Source of the DNA: Nectonema munidae
Taxonomy: Eukaryota; Nematomorpha; Nectonematoida; Nectonematidae
Direction of reading: 5' to 3'
Assembly: GCA_030549495.1 (NCBI GenBank)
Contig: JAUIRK010000570.1
Span: forward strand, 124,001-188,000
DNA: 64,000 nt
Shown: positions 34,078 through 45,456 of the stretch, one piece after another
Position numbering within the stretch: the first letter of the stretch is position 1
Layout: each line of letters begins with the position of its first letter
The notes under the pieces: model-generated
What the model saw: the letters and a program-made list of their open reading frames with translations, nothing else
What the model was told of the DNA's origin: nothing
Database searches by the model: none
Position numbers and translations under genes: made by a program

Positions 34078-37000
34078 GTAGTACTTTTGCATCCATTTTT
34101 ATCTTGTTTTTATTCCTCTCTATATGCTGTATTCAATCTAAATACTTATTCAATCTGTGACCGTTCAATGCTTGAGCCTTTACCGTGCTTTAGAATGAAT
34201 TCTATTTTCAATAACTAATTAATCCATTCTAGCTCGCGCAAAGCAAACGCTTTTGACTAATCTCTATTGAATTCCATTGGAAATTCAAGTTCCTCTGGGT
34301 TCCTCTACAGCAGGGGTGGCCAACCAATAGCGAATAGTATAAATCTCCCATTCGAAATAACTTTGTATTTAATTCCAACCTTTAATAAATTCCATAATAA
34401 AATGATTTTGAAAAAGCAGTTGTGGATAAATCATAAAAAATTAAAATTTATCAATATAAACTTTATATTTTTTAGAAAGATTCAATTTTAAATTTACTTT
34501 TTAACTTTTTTGTTGTTTATCTTAAATCATTTAAATTGAAGTTGAAGTTCTTCATTACACAATAGGGAAAATTAGATCTAAGCAACTTTCCTCATTTGAA
34601 ATAACCATATAAAAATGTGTACACGTCTAAAATGTATTCAGAATAATTAAAGTTATGCCAGAGTCGTTTTTAGCGATTTTAAAGATAAAAAACTCTTGCC
34701 TAGGGAAGATTTGCTGGAAATAAGGAAGTTTGCGCAAAAATATATGCTGTACGCAGGGATGGACCGAGAGGGGGATAGGGGGATGCATACCCCCCCCACT
34801 AGCGATCTATTCAAGAAAAATTAAGGTTGGAGTCCACTCTAAAATAGAAATCAAAATTTATGAAGTCATTGATCGATTTTCAAAGCAAAAAGAAAGAAGA
34901 AAAGACTTTGTAATATAATTTTAATCATTTATTTTACATACGTTTTCAAATTTCTTCCCTAATAAAATGTGTAAAATATTTTGATAATATACTAGAAGAT
35001 AAATTTAGATTTTTTTATTTCGCAAAAATTATTATGGGAAAGTTTAAAAAGTCTGAAACATCAGTTAAAACTTTTAATTTTATATTTAGAAACAGGAAGA
35101 GAAATAAATTTTTGGCTGCTCTTCAGCAACAATAACCCAAAATGCCTTAACTAACTAATCAACGAACTAAATAGCTGTCAAACAAACGATGTGACTTTTG
35201 TTAATATTCGTTAAATATATTGAAAATATTCAAATTTTAAGTTTTATAATTGACGAGGAAATCTCGCATTGATTATTATATGCTAAATTTGTGTTCCAAA
35301 TATTTTTTCCATGTTTTAAATATTATTATAAATAGCGTGTCCAGACGTAGTTTTTTGAAAGGTACAGTACTGTTTTATTCATATTTTTTAACTTTCCCAT
35401 CTTTTTTGATAAATGTCATATTTATATCATAACTTATATAATAATAAAAGTGATAAAATTTAAAGTTGTCTTAGTATTTTATAAATTTAAAATATGAATT
35501 AGGAATGTGACAAATTTTATTCTGGAACTTTGAAAGACCAAAATTAACTTTCTATGATAATGTTTTATTGATATATTTTTTTTATGTATTTAATATTTAC
35601 CTTCAACTAAACTTGGTGTTGAAAAATGTACATTTTTTTGTTGAAATTTCTTTAAATGTCCCGTTTTTATCTTGATAAAATATGGTCAGCCTATTAATAA
35701 AGGCCCAACTAATTTAGCCTTGTGTTAAAACATTAAATGAATTATATAAAATACTAAATAGTTAAATATTGCTCTACCGATACAATAAAACTCCAGATAA
35801 TTAAAATAAATTCCAAAAAAATAATTAAAAAACAGACTTATAAATTCTATGCCACTTGTTGCATATGTATATTCAAATAAGAGAAAATTTATCGAAATAC
35901 AAGAGCATTTAGTCTTTCACCTCCTAGCGATTTCGTATTTTAGTATCACTGAAAAAATTCTTTAGATCTACCGAAGTTGGTTTTATAGAAAAAAAGAATT
36001 TTTCTAAAAATTTGGGGTCTTTTCCTTGTTTCTTCAAACAAATCCCAAGTTTTTCTTAAGAAAGTCTTTTTTTTACTTTATTTTTTGGGCCCCTTGGAAT
36101 TTTTTTCTTTAGAATTCCCCCTTTCTTGATCGAATTGGCCTTCGTCTAACCTAAATTTATGCCGGAATATTTACGTAGATATTATTATGATGTAGGAATT
36201 TAAACCAACGTTTTAAAATATATATTTTTTTCTATTTGCTTTTGTTCCTTAAAGTTTATAAGAGGTATTTAAAAGAATAATAAATGTGTTAGTATTAAAT
36301 TTATTTTAAACTAATTTCAAGTGAAAAAAAACTTATTCTTTTAAAAAGTGTGGGCATTTTTGTGGCGAATAATTTTTTGATTATTCATTACTTTGATACT
36401 CCATTTGTGTTTTATATTTTTTAAGAAAAAAAATAAAAAATGCATCCTCTCTTTGTATGACTTTGAAATTCAAAAGGCCTTCCTGCCCACTTATTCTTGT
36501 CTTCAAAAGTGCGCGAAGTAAACGATTCATTATAACATTCAAACATAATCATTCTCATCAACGTTCCCTTTTCTTTTTAATGAAGATACAAAAACGTGAA
36601 ATTGTAATGTAAGTTGATTTTTGTATTTCAGTGACTCTAGAACTGTTGATTCGCAGAAAAGTACAAGCAAACATTTAATATTGAAGGCATTAACAACTCC
36701 ACTCGTTAAAAACATTGCCCTATCCCTCATATATCCTGGCTCAACTTCAGTTGTGCGAAATTTGTTTAGTATTCCTTTTGACATTTAAATATGAGATATT
36801 TTAAGCATTTTTGCATATTTTAATAGATACCCATCTTATGAATGGTAGAAGAACTTTGCTATCCAAGTTTGATGCTAAGCGTGCTATCATCAGAAGCGCT
36901 GATGGAAATCTAATTGATACCATTTTCATGTCAAATCAAGATCACAGCGATTCATTGGTTTTCCTCTTTTTTAATTTTTCATAAATATGTCCAGGGCTAT

Positions 37001-40000
37001 ATATCGCACTGCCGATACGACCCAACGACAGCTTTATGTCAGGCGAATTTGTACGCTTATTGCTCAAAACTCACTGGTTCTTGACTGATTTAAGAGCAGG
37101 AAAATGCTTTTTATTTCTTATCTTTAAGTTATGTCTTAAATTCTTTTTTATCCATTATGATTTTATTCTCTTCATTAATCTTCTTTCTGTTACATGGAAA
37201 TGAAGTTTTTTGATTTAAAGTAAATAATTAGTCACTATACAATGTAAAAAACTGAAATGTTTTCTTATCAATTCATCATTTTTTAAATTAATTAAAATTA
37301 ATTTTTTTTTATTAAAATTTTTTTTTAATTAAATTAATTTAAATTTAATCATTTATTTAAAAGGAAAAGGGATAAAATTCGATTACCTAATTTTGAAGTA
37401 TTTTTTTACACTGATTAGGAGTTGTTTGCAAGATAAAATCGTCTCTATCCCTTATCTAGTGCAGTAAAGGATATATTAAAATAAATGAAAGGGTGGTGGC
37501 TTTGAGCATAAAGCTCATTTTTACATTTGATTGCTTCGCTTTGTTAGTTAGATCATAACCTTTCTCCAAAATCAATACAATCTTAGTATTATATAATTTG
37601 AAAATATTTTACATTTTCCTTTTAAAATTGATATACTATTTTTATTTATGTGATTAAACTCTAAAATTCGGAGTAAGGTTATTCCTCTCCCGTTATTTTT
37701 GAAGTATAAATAAAATAAAAATTTTCATTACAAATTATTATTATTTCTAATTTAGAAGAAGCAATGAATTTTATTTTACAATATATTCTTAGATCATTGT
37801 ATCAGAAGGAAATTGTTCCTTTTACGAGATTGGTTGTTTGTTCAACTCGATAAATTGCAAGCACTCTCTACTCGGTTGGAATCATCCTGGATTTGGAGAA
37901 AGCAGTGTAACTATTTTTCGTTATAATGTGCAATTCTTTCAGTTATCTCGCATATTTCAGGGCTGTCCTTTTCCTGAAGAAGAAGAAAACGCTATCATCG
38001 CAGTAATGCGATACGCGCAAGATGTCCTCAAGTACACTCCTGACAAAATTATTTTATATGGCTGGTCAATTGGTGGTTATGCCTCTTGTATTGCTGCCAA
38101 ACACTTTCCTAGTGTTAAAGGGCTTATTTTGGATGCGGTATTTGATGATATTCTTCCATTGGCCAAAGTTGCCGTTCCACTTCTAAGTAAAATCTATTTT
38201 ATTTCACGTTATCGTTTTTAAGTGTCAACTTGTAATTTGTTTATGCATATTTATTTGCGGCTGGTGTTCTTGAAATATGTCAATAGTATAGAATTTTTAT
38301 TATAGCATTCTAAAAATAATAACAATAATAAATAATCAGTTTTACGGTTATTTTCCCAGCAATGCTAGTCTATGGTCTAACCGGTATTTTCAAATATACC
38401 AAATATCTTGTACCGTTTATTATATTTTTCGTTTCCAATGTTCTCTATTTTGCTCTCAACTAATTTCTTTTTCTCATATTCTTTTAAATACTTCTTTCCA
38501 TGTCATTTTTAATCTTAGCATTCCTTTAGACTTCCAAAAAAATTAATGTGAATAAGTACACGTTTGTAAAATTAAGGTCTATTTCTCAAATGACCCTGCT
38601 AAAACTTTAGCGCTTAGAGATGTCTGTTAGTTCTAGTAAATAGATATACATTCATAGCAAGGGCTTCTTGTTTTATTGAAAATGAATGGAGTAGCAGAGT
38701 AAAATTTTTGATCTGTTTTAAAATAACACTTATTTCCAATTATTGACAGTTTTTTTTAATTTTTAGCATGAAATCAATTTTACCATAAAAAGGATATTAT
38801 TACTTCACTCGAGATTTTAATTTAACAAGGGATATAAATAGAAAATTCAAAGATAATAAAAAAATTCTATACAAAGCCTGGGAACAGACCTCGTCCCTGA
38901 AATGAGATCCTTCATCCAAAATACAAAGTAGTGACAAAAGTGAAGCAATCATAGCTTGAATTCTTCAACACTAGGTGTTTTAAGTGTTAATTCTAAAAGC
39001 ATTCGCTTCGACTGGTTTTGAACCATAGTACTCTGAATATAGCGTCCAGTGAACACAGACAGGATCTCAGAGACCTTTTTATTTTATTGAATTATCCTAT
39101 ATGAATAACTCATTTTTCTATATACAGTAGAACTCCTCCCTACGGTCACTCCTGAAAAGCGGTCAACGCTTCTAATACGGTCAGAAAGTATAGTCGCGAA
39201 TTCTTTTATATCTCTATATATTGCATAATTATTGAGTATAACGGTCACTCCCGTATTGCGTATTACGGTCACCTATTATCGCATATTTTTGTCAAAACGG
39301 AGAAATTGGGTAAATTTTCAAAGGGATCAAGTTTTAACATCACAATAAAAACACTTTTAGTTGCGAATTTTAAATCAGTCTTCCTAAGCATCTGTTTTTT
39401 CTGTTACCCTATTGATATAAAGTTAGAGAGACTAATTTTGTCTTTAGAATTAGCATTATGATTACCCTCTTGTGTTTACGCTGTGAACATTATATGATGC
39501 TTATATGATAGGATAGATACATGGTAGAACTTAACTATTCTCTTACTTATGATGCTGTGTCTTAACATAACATAAAAAAGGAGTTGATTGAATAAAAAAT
39601 CACACGAGAGAGACCTAACATATGTCACACAAACATTTCAAGAAAGTGGTAAAATAAGCTACTGTGAGATGAAAAGCATAGGGGCTTGTTGACACAGATA
39701 AAACCTAAAATTCTTAAAATAGAAAGTCAATTGATCTTACTCATCACAATCGTGTGGCTTTCTTCATCATCACTGGCAGTGTGTGTGTGACATATGACAG
39801 GCCTCTCTGATTCGATATTTTTTATTCAATCAATTCATATTTTTTGCTACAGCAACATTAACGTTTCTTTTATCTTGTCTCTGATTGATTTGATCTTCGG
39901 ATGTTCATAGTTTTTTATTCATAATTATCCTTTATTTAAATGTTTATGTTTTATTTTTAATTATCCAGATTCACTAATTTATTTATTCCAGTTTTTTTTT

Positions 40001-43000
40001 ATTAATTCCAAAATGGAAAGTCGTAAAAGAAAGGAACTAACATTACAACAAAAAAGATCTTATAAATGCGAGACAAGGCAAAAGTACTAGACAACTAGCT
40101 GGGGTCTTTGGCATTGGTCGAACTCAGGTCCAAAATATTTTGAAAAATAAGCAAGCAGGGTGACCGCAAAAGAAGAAACCAAATGATAGTTTGAATCATG
40201 TTATGTGGGAATGGTTTCAAAAATTGCGCTGCCAAATTTAAGATGTAAGAACGAGCTCTACGCTACGCACATGACTTAAACCTTTCTAACTTCAAAGTTT
40301 CAAATGGATGGTTGCGTAGTTTTAAACAACGTTATAATATTTCATCTTCTAAGTTTGTGGAGAAAGCGAAAGTGTTGATAAAAGTCTTGTCTCTGATTGG
40401 AAAACTAAGCTTCCATCAATGATGGAGAGATATGACAAATCTAATATATATAATATGGATGAGACAGGCGTTTTTTTCGTCAACTTCCTGATCGAACACT
40501 ACATTTCTCTGGTGAAAAGTGCAAAGGTTTAAAAAATCGAAAGACCGTTTAACAGTTGTTCTTTGCTTTAATATGAATGGAGAATTCCAAAAACCGCCCG
40601 TTATAGAAAGATGTCAGAAGCCACGATGTTTTAAAAATGTTCCTCATGAAGCTTTTCCTGTTTTATGAAAGTCCAATAAAAAAACTTGGATGGTTGCTGA
40701 ACTTTACAGTAAATGGCTGCTGGGAATTTGATAAGCTGATGCAAAAGCAAAAACGCAATGTTTTGTTGTTTGTAGACAACGCTCATGGCCATCCAAAAGA
40801 TGTTAAGACGAAAAATATAAAAGTTATTTTCTTTCCTGCTAATTGTACCTCAGTTCTACAACCTCTTTAATTCATACATTTAAACGTTATTATCGAAAAA
40901 AACTTCTTAGGTCCATTATTGCAAGAACAGAAAAATATGGAAATTTTCCCTCCATTCCATTACTGTTTTAAACGCCATTGAATGGATAGCGGACTCTGTT
41001 AAAGATATCAAGCCCTCTACAGTTGAGGCTTGTTTTTGCAAGAATGGTTTTGGTGTTCTTGCACAATCTTTGAATCTTGAACAGGGCATCCCACTTGATG
41101 ATCTTATCAAAGAAGTCTCTCAGCGCTGTGAAATAGAAAACCTGGACAGACACGGAATTCATATCAATTGATGATGATTTATCGTCGTTGAAGAACTTAC
41201 TGGTACATGGGAAGAAGAATTAGTACAAGACGTCCTCGGTGGAAATTCATCAGATCCGAAGGCTTTGCACATAGAAGATAATTTGCTTGGTGAGAGTGAA
41301 TGTTCTATAAAAAAAACTTCCTGGAGCTCTAACCTCTGCAATCGATCTTAAAAAGTTTGCACTTAAAAGAGGAATGTTACAAAGCTTGCGCGGAAACTGG
41401 AAAAAGACATTGAGCAAGTAATGGTTTTAGGACAGCTAGCAAAAAAGCAAACATTAATTGATACCTACTTTATTAAAAAGTAAAATTAGTACCTGTTTTT
41501 TTGCAAAATAAAAATAACTTTATAGATTTTATTTTTTTATTTCTCTGTGACATTTTAAGTTTATTTTTCAATTTTTTAACTATGTAATAGTTTAAATAAT
41601 AGAAAGAAGCGAAAAAAAATATAAATGTTTTTGATTGATTATAACAGTTATTCTTTTACTCTCAAATAACATAACTACTCCTCTAATGAGGGCAATCCTA
41701 AATAACGGTCAAAAGACTTGGTCCCTATGGTGACCTCATTAGAGGAGTTCTACTGTATTTACCTCTCTATATTGCTGAATTGGACAAATTGCTTGAGACT
41801 AACTTAAAGTTATTAGTACGTTTTTTAAGTGAGTTATGCTTTAGTTTGATAGTTAATTGGGGTGCATATTGTTCATTTTAGTTTTATAAGTTTATAAAAA
41901 AATTTTATGCCAACTAAATATTTAGTGAGAATAAGTCGACCGCAATCTGTTGTCCTTAAACTTTCAAGGACTTCTGAAATCACTGTTTCACTTAGGAATT
42001 TCATAAACTCACTAGTGTTTTATGAATTCCCCATGAATTTCTTGTAATTACTGAAAGGAAACTGTAGTTGTTCAGTAAAATCCCTAAGAATTACATGAAA
42101 TTCCTTGTGATTTTAGTGATAACATTCTCAAATGAACAGTGATTTCACGAATTGGCTGAAATTTAATGACTTTGAATATAAATCGTCTGCGTTTTTTTTA
42201 GATATCGCCTGCTTTGCTTGGTCTTAAATGGGTTAATAGCATTTTGTTACTTATTTAAAAAGTAAATTTGTAGTTTTTAGGTTTTTAGAATGTGTATTTT
42301 GTTTTTGTATTATCCATGCAAAGAGAAAGGGTCTTCCATCTTTGATATGCGCTATTTTATTACAGGGTTCTATTCCATAATACTTTTTTGTTAGCTAATG
42401 TGTTTCTTTTAATCTAAATTTTGATTATTTTGTTTCTTATAGCGCCTATATCTGAAATTGTTATTCGCAAGCACATAAATCTACAGTTGATGCCAAGTTT
42501 GAGGATGTACAAAAACCCCATTCTAATCATTCGAAGAAACTTTGACGAAATTATGTGCACAGACAAGAATGATCTTACTTCAAATCGAACAAACATCTTA
42601 CTTATCAAACTGCTTAAACAAAGGTTCATTTCACCTTGAAATATATTTGGAACATGATATTGTGGTTTTAACAACTAGCTTAATTCGCTATAACTTGAAT
42701 GTAAAATTTAGTACACTCAGTTGCACGTTACTGGTTTTAAGATACCCGGGAAGACTGACTTTTTTCCACTCCATTCTTTGTTAGTTACCCGTTTCCAAAT
42801 TTCTTGAATTTACACTTTTGTTGATAAAGAAAAAGACCGATGTGTGGAGCAGAGTCTCACATTCAGGAGGCGACGCCCCTAATTCATTCCAAGCTTGGCA
42901 AAAGGTCTTTTAGCTCCCTAATAATTTAAAGTAGACACATAGGTTTAAACTTTCAAGGAATTCTGAAATCTTCTGAAGGATTCTGAAGTCTAAAAGTAAA

Positions 43001-43927
43001 GCTCTTGTTTTACTTCATTTTCTCATTTATCTTAGTATTAACTCATCCATCATCACATAACAATTATTTCATCTTTTAAGTCATTTTTATTACTTATATA
43101 AAAGATGAATATATTGATCCAAAATTTTGAGTTTAAATCATTAAAATAAATCTACCCCTAAAAAATTTTAACCATGTGGACCCCTACTGTGGAGTGACGC
43201 GAGTAAGCGAAAAATAAAACCAGTCGTGGAATGTGAGGAAAGAAAAGATAAGTAGATTTGTGAATACGGGTGCAAAATATGAAAAATTTGGTAGAGAGAC
43301 AGTAGGATAAGAAAATTATGAATCAAATATAGTAAATGCATATAAAAAACAGAAAATTAATAATGAAAGGAAAGAAAAGATTAAAAAATGAAATTGCATG
43401 AACCCATGAAAATGCCGCCTACGTAGTAATATATACATCCGAAAAGAGAGGATCCGATTTCCAAAAATGTTTTTATGCATTCTTCAAAATGCTTTATACA
43501 AATTTGATTGTACATATATAGAATTCATGCATATGTTATTGAAACAATGATTCAAATTAGAAATCATACTGAATCTTTTACATAGAAAGGAAAACTTGGT
43601 ATTTGCATTATACGAGACCTACGAGAAGCATGTTACAATTCTTTCTTGTTAAGATATCCGAATCTCTTCGATGAAAATAATCAAGTGCTGTCCTGTTTAC
43701 ACAAGCATCTCCTTTCCAAGCAGAAGCACTCAAGCTTTGATGATTTACTTAAGAAAAATGGGGTTCCATCTGTTCCACCTGCTTCAATGGATAATGGCTT
43801 GAAATTGGGAAAAGATGAAAAAACTCAAATTTGCGATCTCTCTGACAAATTGCTGGTTAGCTTTAATATCGGCCACTGCGATAAGTTGCCAATTACGGCT
43901 CTAGATCATGAATTGGAAAAGATTTGA
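33908..43927 (+). CDS. ABHD16A: ABHD16A, alpha/beta-hydrolase phosphatidylserine lipase (seven exons seen)
   Basis: Exons at 33908-34077, 36632-36768, 36827-36957, 37793-37906, 37961-38186, 42443-42623 and 43654-43927 (stop). From the second exon onward the splice phases agree at every junction. ABHD16A (BAT5) is a membrane-bound enzyme that converts phosphatidylserine to lysophosphatidylserine. The first exon has a membrane segment and the signature RAFGRFTNVHY (human GIGRWTNPQYR). Later exons give ADGNLIDTIF, EGNCSFYEIGC, LLGWNHPGF, the nucleophile elbow YGWSIGGYAS, LILDAVFDD, LIIRRNFDEI with the acid, and GHC with the catalytic His. One exon is missing between 34077 and 36632: phases there do not agree and about 40-60 residues of the human protein are unmatched. 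The first exons were also not found. The two smallest introns are 54 and 58 bp. Confidence 0.88.
34078..36631. other. ABHD16A intronic region with one exon unaccounted for
   Basis: Phase 0 upstream and a one-base start downstream mean another exon ending in phase 2 should lie here. I tested several acceptor-like sites (after TTTTTAG near 34674, TTTATAG near 35988) and none gives an open, matching frame. CAGGGGTGGCCAACC at about 34310 resembles a hAT end without a partner. A G/C-rich patch lies at 34765-34800. Confidence 0.5.
36632..36768 (+). CDS. ABHD16A: ABHD16A exon
   Basis: Acceptor TTGTATTTCAG, donor GTATTC. It reads DSRTVDSQKSTSKHLILKAL and on to IALSLIYPGSTSVVRNLF, matching human YLVAHTLGRRMLYPGSVYLL. 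A minus-strand open frame over the same bases is a shadow. Confidence 0.8.
36827..36957 (+). CDS. ABHD16A: ABHD16A exon
   Basis: Follows a 58-bp intron. It reads THLMNGRRTLLSKFDAKRA then IIRSADGNLIDTIF, matching human AKLLACDGNEIDTMF. Donor GTTTTC, phase 0. Confidence 0.8.
37793..37906 (+). CDS. ABHD16A: ABHD16A exon, start of the hydrolase core
   Basis: It reads IIVSEGNCSFYEIGCLFNSI then SLLGWNHPGFGESS, matching human VICCEGNAGFYEVGC and VLGWNHPGFAGS. Donor GTAACT. The intron after it is only 54 bases and in frame, so a naive translation runs straight through it. Confidence 0.88.
37961..38186 (+). CDS. ABHD16A: ABHD16A exon with the catalytic serine
   Basis: Acceptor CATATTTCAG, donor GTAAAA, ending in phase 1. 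It carries CPFPEEEENAI, DKIILYGWSIGGYAS (GXSXG nucleophile elbow) and GLILDAVFDDILPLA. Confidence 0.9.
38880..39065 (-). repeat. Possible tRNA-derived SINE in the ABHD16A intron
   Basis: On the minus strand, GTTCACTGGACGCTATATTC precedes TATGGTTCAAAACC, a degenerate B box. No poly-A end or target duplication was made out. Confidence 0.25.
39584..39833. repeat. Inverted repeat nested in the Tigger element
   Basis: GATTGAATAAAAAAT and CATATGTCACAC on the left face GTGTGACATATG and ATTTTTTATTCAATC on the right, with arms of about 50 bp and a 150-bp spacer. Likely a nested MITE; no target duplication is evident. Confidence 0.55.
40013..41482 (+). pseudogene. Tigger transposase (decayed)
   Basis: Starts MESRKRKELTLQQKRS. 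One frame over comes a CENP-B/psq-type helix-turn-helix (STRQLAGVFGIGRTQVQNIL). Then SNGWLRSFKQRYNI from the second DNA-binding domain and the DDE core: NMDETGVFF with the first Asp, LLFVDNAHGHP with the second, and FFPANCTSVLQPL, where a stop replaces the third Asp region. The tail includes IKPSTVEACFCKNGF and closes with QTLIDTYFIKK. Frameshifts occur near 40.05, 40.37, 40.48, 40.65 and 40.87 kb, so it cannot encode an active enzyme. DNA cut-and-paste was its family role. Confidence 0.8.
41758..42442. other. ABHD16A intron sequence
   Basis: No coding. Around 41960-42125 several near-palindromic pieces (GGAATTTCATAAA facing TTTATGAATTCC) suggest a small decayed fold-back element. Confidence 0.4.
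42443..42623 (+). CDS. ABHD16A: ABHD16A exon with the catalytic acid
   Basis: Acceptor TTTCTTATAG, donor GTTCAT. It reads PISEIVIRKHINLQLMPSL then NPILIIRRNFDEIMC and ends LLIKLLKQ plus two bases. The Asp in FDEI aligns with human RRTKDEI. Confidence 0.85.
42624..43653. other. Last ABHD16A intron
   Basis: About 1 kb without a recognised element. The open frames over 42414-42784 are shadows or extensions of the upstream exon. Confidence 0.55.
43654..43927 (+). CDS. ABHD16A: ABHD16A terminal exon with the catalytic histidine
   Basis: Acceptor TTTCTTGTTAAG; the first base completes the Arg codon, giving KQRYPNLFDE against human QHRYPRV. It reads to IGHCDKLPITALDHELEKI and a stop. An earlier AG at 43585 leads to a stop soon after and is not used. 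Confidence 0.85.
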
Positions 43928-44842
43928 TTTCAATTGCTTTCCTGGCTACTGCTATTGTATTTACAAATTTTCATATTGTAGTATGAAGAGCTATCATTTA
44001 TTCTAAATAATTTAAATGTTTTGTGCACTAAATTCATCTTTTGTTAAATAGAATTGATGTATACGCAACTTTAAATTAATATAACGTGTTATTATAGTTT
44101 CTATTTTTGCTTGATACCTAAAAATATTCAGTTTTATTTTCATTACATTTAAATCGTTAACCTAAATCTGCCTTTTTGAAGATGGCTTCGATTATATCTC
44201 AAAATTTTATGGATGCAGAGAATTTTTTTTTTCAGAAACCACGATGCGTTGAGCGATATCTTTGCTTGACCTCATATTTTATTTCTTCAATTTTTCAAAC
44301 ACGAAAATTAGTTTAAATGCATTCCCTAAGGATCTCTTAGCCCTAGTACATCGATCCCGTTCCTGTTATTATCTAAGGCAATTTTGCATACAAATTAATT
44401 GGCAGACAAAATTTTCGTTTATTTAATAAATATTTTATCTCGTTTGCTACCTGTAACATTTTTTGAACTTTGTAGCATTTGTCAAAATGTTTAATTTATA
44501 TGAGTTTTTTTAACTAATAAAAGTGCTTTTACATTGTCCAAGAAATTCATTCTTATACTTCTTTTGTTTTTACTCATTTATTAAAACTATCGAAATACTG
44601 TGTATCAACGTTGTACCCCTTCACCAAAACATCACTAAATCATGTCCATCCTAATTTCTTTTTTTTAGTTTCTGCTTTAGTTCATAATGTTTTACAGAAC
44701 ATAGTAGATTATATTTTCAAATAATTTCCATTTTTAATTAATCAATGTAAAAATTTATAGCAGTATGTATGCTAAGGAATTAATAATAAATTCGGTCTCC
44801 TAACATCCCAAAGGAAAAATGTCCCCCACCCTCCGAAGCTTT
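43928..44842. other. ABHD16A 3' flank
   Basis: AT-rich with no frame of interest. AATAAA at 44516-44521 is one of several candidate polyadenylation signals for ABHD16A. Confidence 0.4.
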
Positions 44843-44850
44843 ATCTAAAG

Positions 44851-45448
44851 CAAGGGTTCTCAATCTTTTTTCTATCATGGCTCCCTATTTGCCTAAATAT
44901 TATTGTATGGTCCCATAAAGTTTTTTATATATTTTTCTATTTTTCAGAGGTCAAAAACGAAAATTCGTAACTTTTTCATGAAGTTATTCATTCAAACAAC
45001 ATAACATCAAAGCAAAAAAATTGTAAAATTCCTTCAAAAATTATAGTGCTTCTAAATCATAACTTTTTTTTATAATAGTTTAGAATTAAAGTTACTTTCC
45101 AATTGAATCTTTTTTACTTAATTATAACGGTCTAAACCAAGTATATGTGGAAACAAAACTACACTTCAAAATAGAATTTTTATATAAAGTTTCACGATAT
45201 AGTTGCTAAAATTGTATATAATATAAAAAAATCGACAAAGCTTTGAGGCATTTTTAAAAATAAAAATGAGTCTTTTCGTCAATTTACCTTTTTAATTTAA
45301 GCATCTATCTATATCAATCCGTACTTATGACTTGTTTTGTGACTTCTCTACGATCTGATGCATTGTATGGAAATCATATTTTTTTCTGTTGCCCCCTTAA
45401 AAATTTTATGGCCCTCAGGGGCCATATGGCCGACGTTGAGAAATCCTG
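44851..45448. mobile_element. Short non-autonomous hAT element with 8-bp target duplication
   Basis: The 598-bp element begins CAAGGGTTCTCAATC and ends GTTGAGAAATCCTG. ATCTAAAG flanks both sides (44843-44850 and 45449-45456). The ends are of the CAGnGGTTCTCAA hAT type. No transposase remains. Confidence 0.8.
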
Positions 45449-45456
45449 ATCTAAAG

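Larger units (their letters stand above)
39125..41755 (+). mobile_element. Tigger (pogo-type) DNA transposon inside an ABHD16A intron
   Basis: The 2,631-bp element is flanked by TA (39123-39124 and 41756-41757). Its ends are CAGTAGAACTCCTC and the exact complement GAGGAGTTCTACTG. It sits in the 4.26-kb intron between the exons ending at 38186 and starting at 42443, in the same orientation as the gene. It carries one decayed transposase. Inside its left half is a 250-bp inverted repeat (39584-39833), perhaps a nested MITE. Confidence 0.85.

Noticed and set aside
34305-34330. CAGGGGTGGCCAACC as a hAT left end
   Set aside because: No complementary end or target duplication downstream.
37838-38221. 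A 127-codon uninterrupted frame as a stand-alone gene
   Set aside because: It is two ABHD16A exons read through a 54-bp intron and past the next donor site.
42414-42784. Three overlapping frames around an ABHD16A exon
   Set aside because: One contains the real exon; the others are shadows in other frames or the other strand.
43586-43653. Alternative start of the last ABHD16A exon after the AG at 43585
   Set aside because: The phase fits but the frame reaches a stop at once, whereas the AG before 43654 gives the conserved RYP residues.
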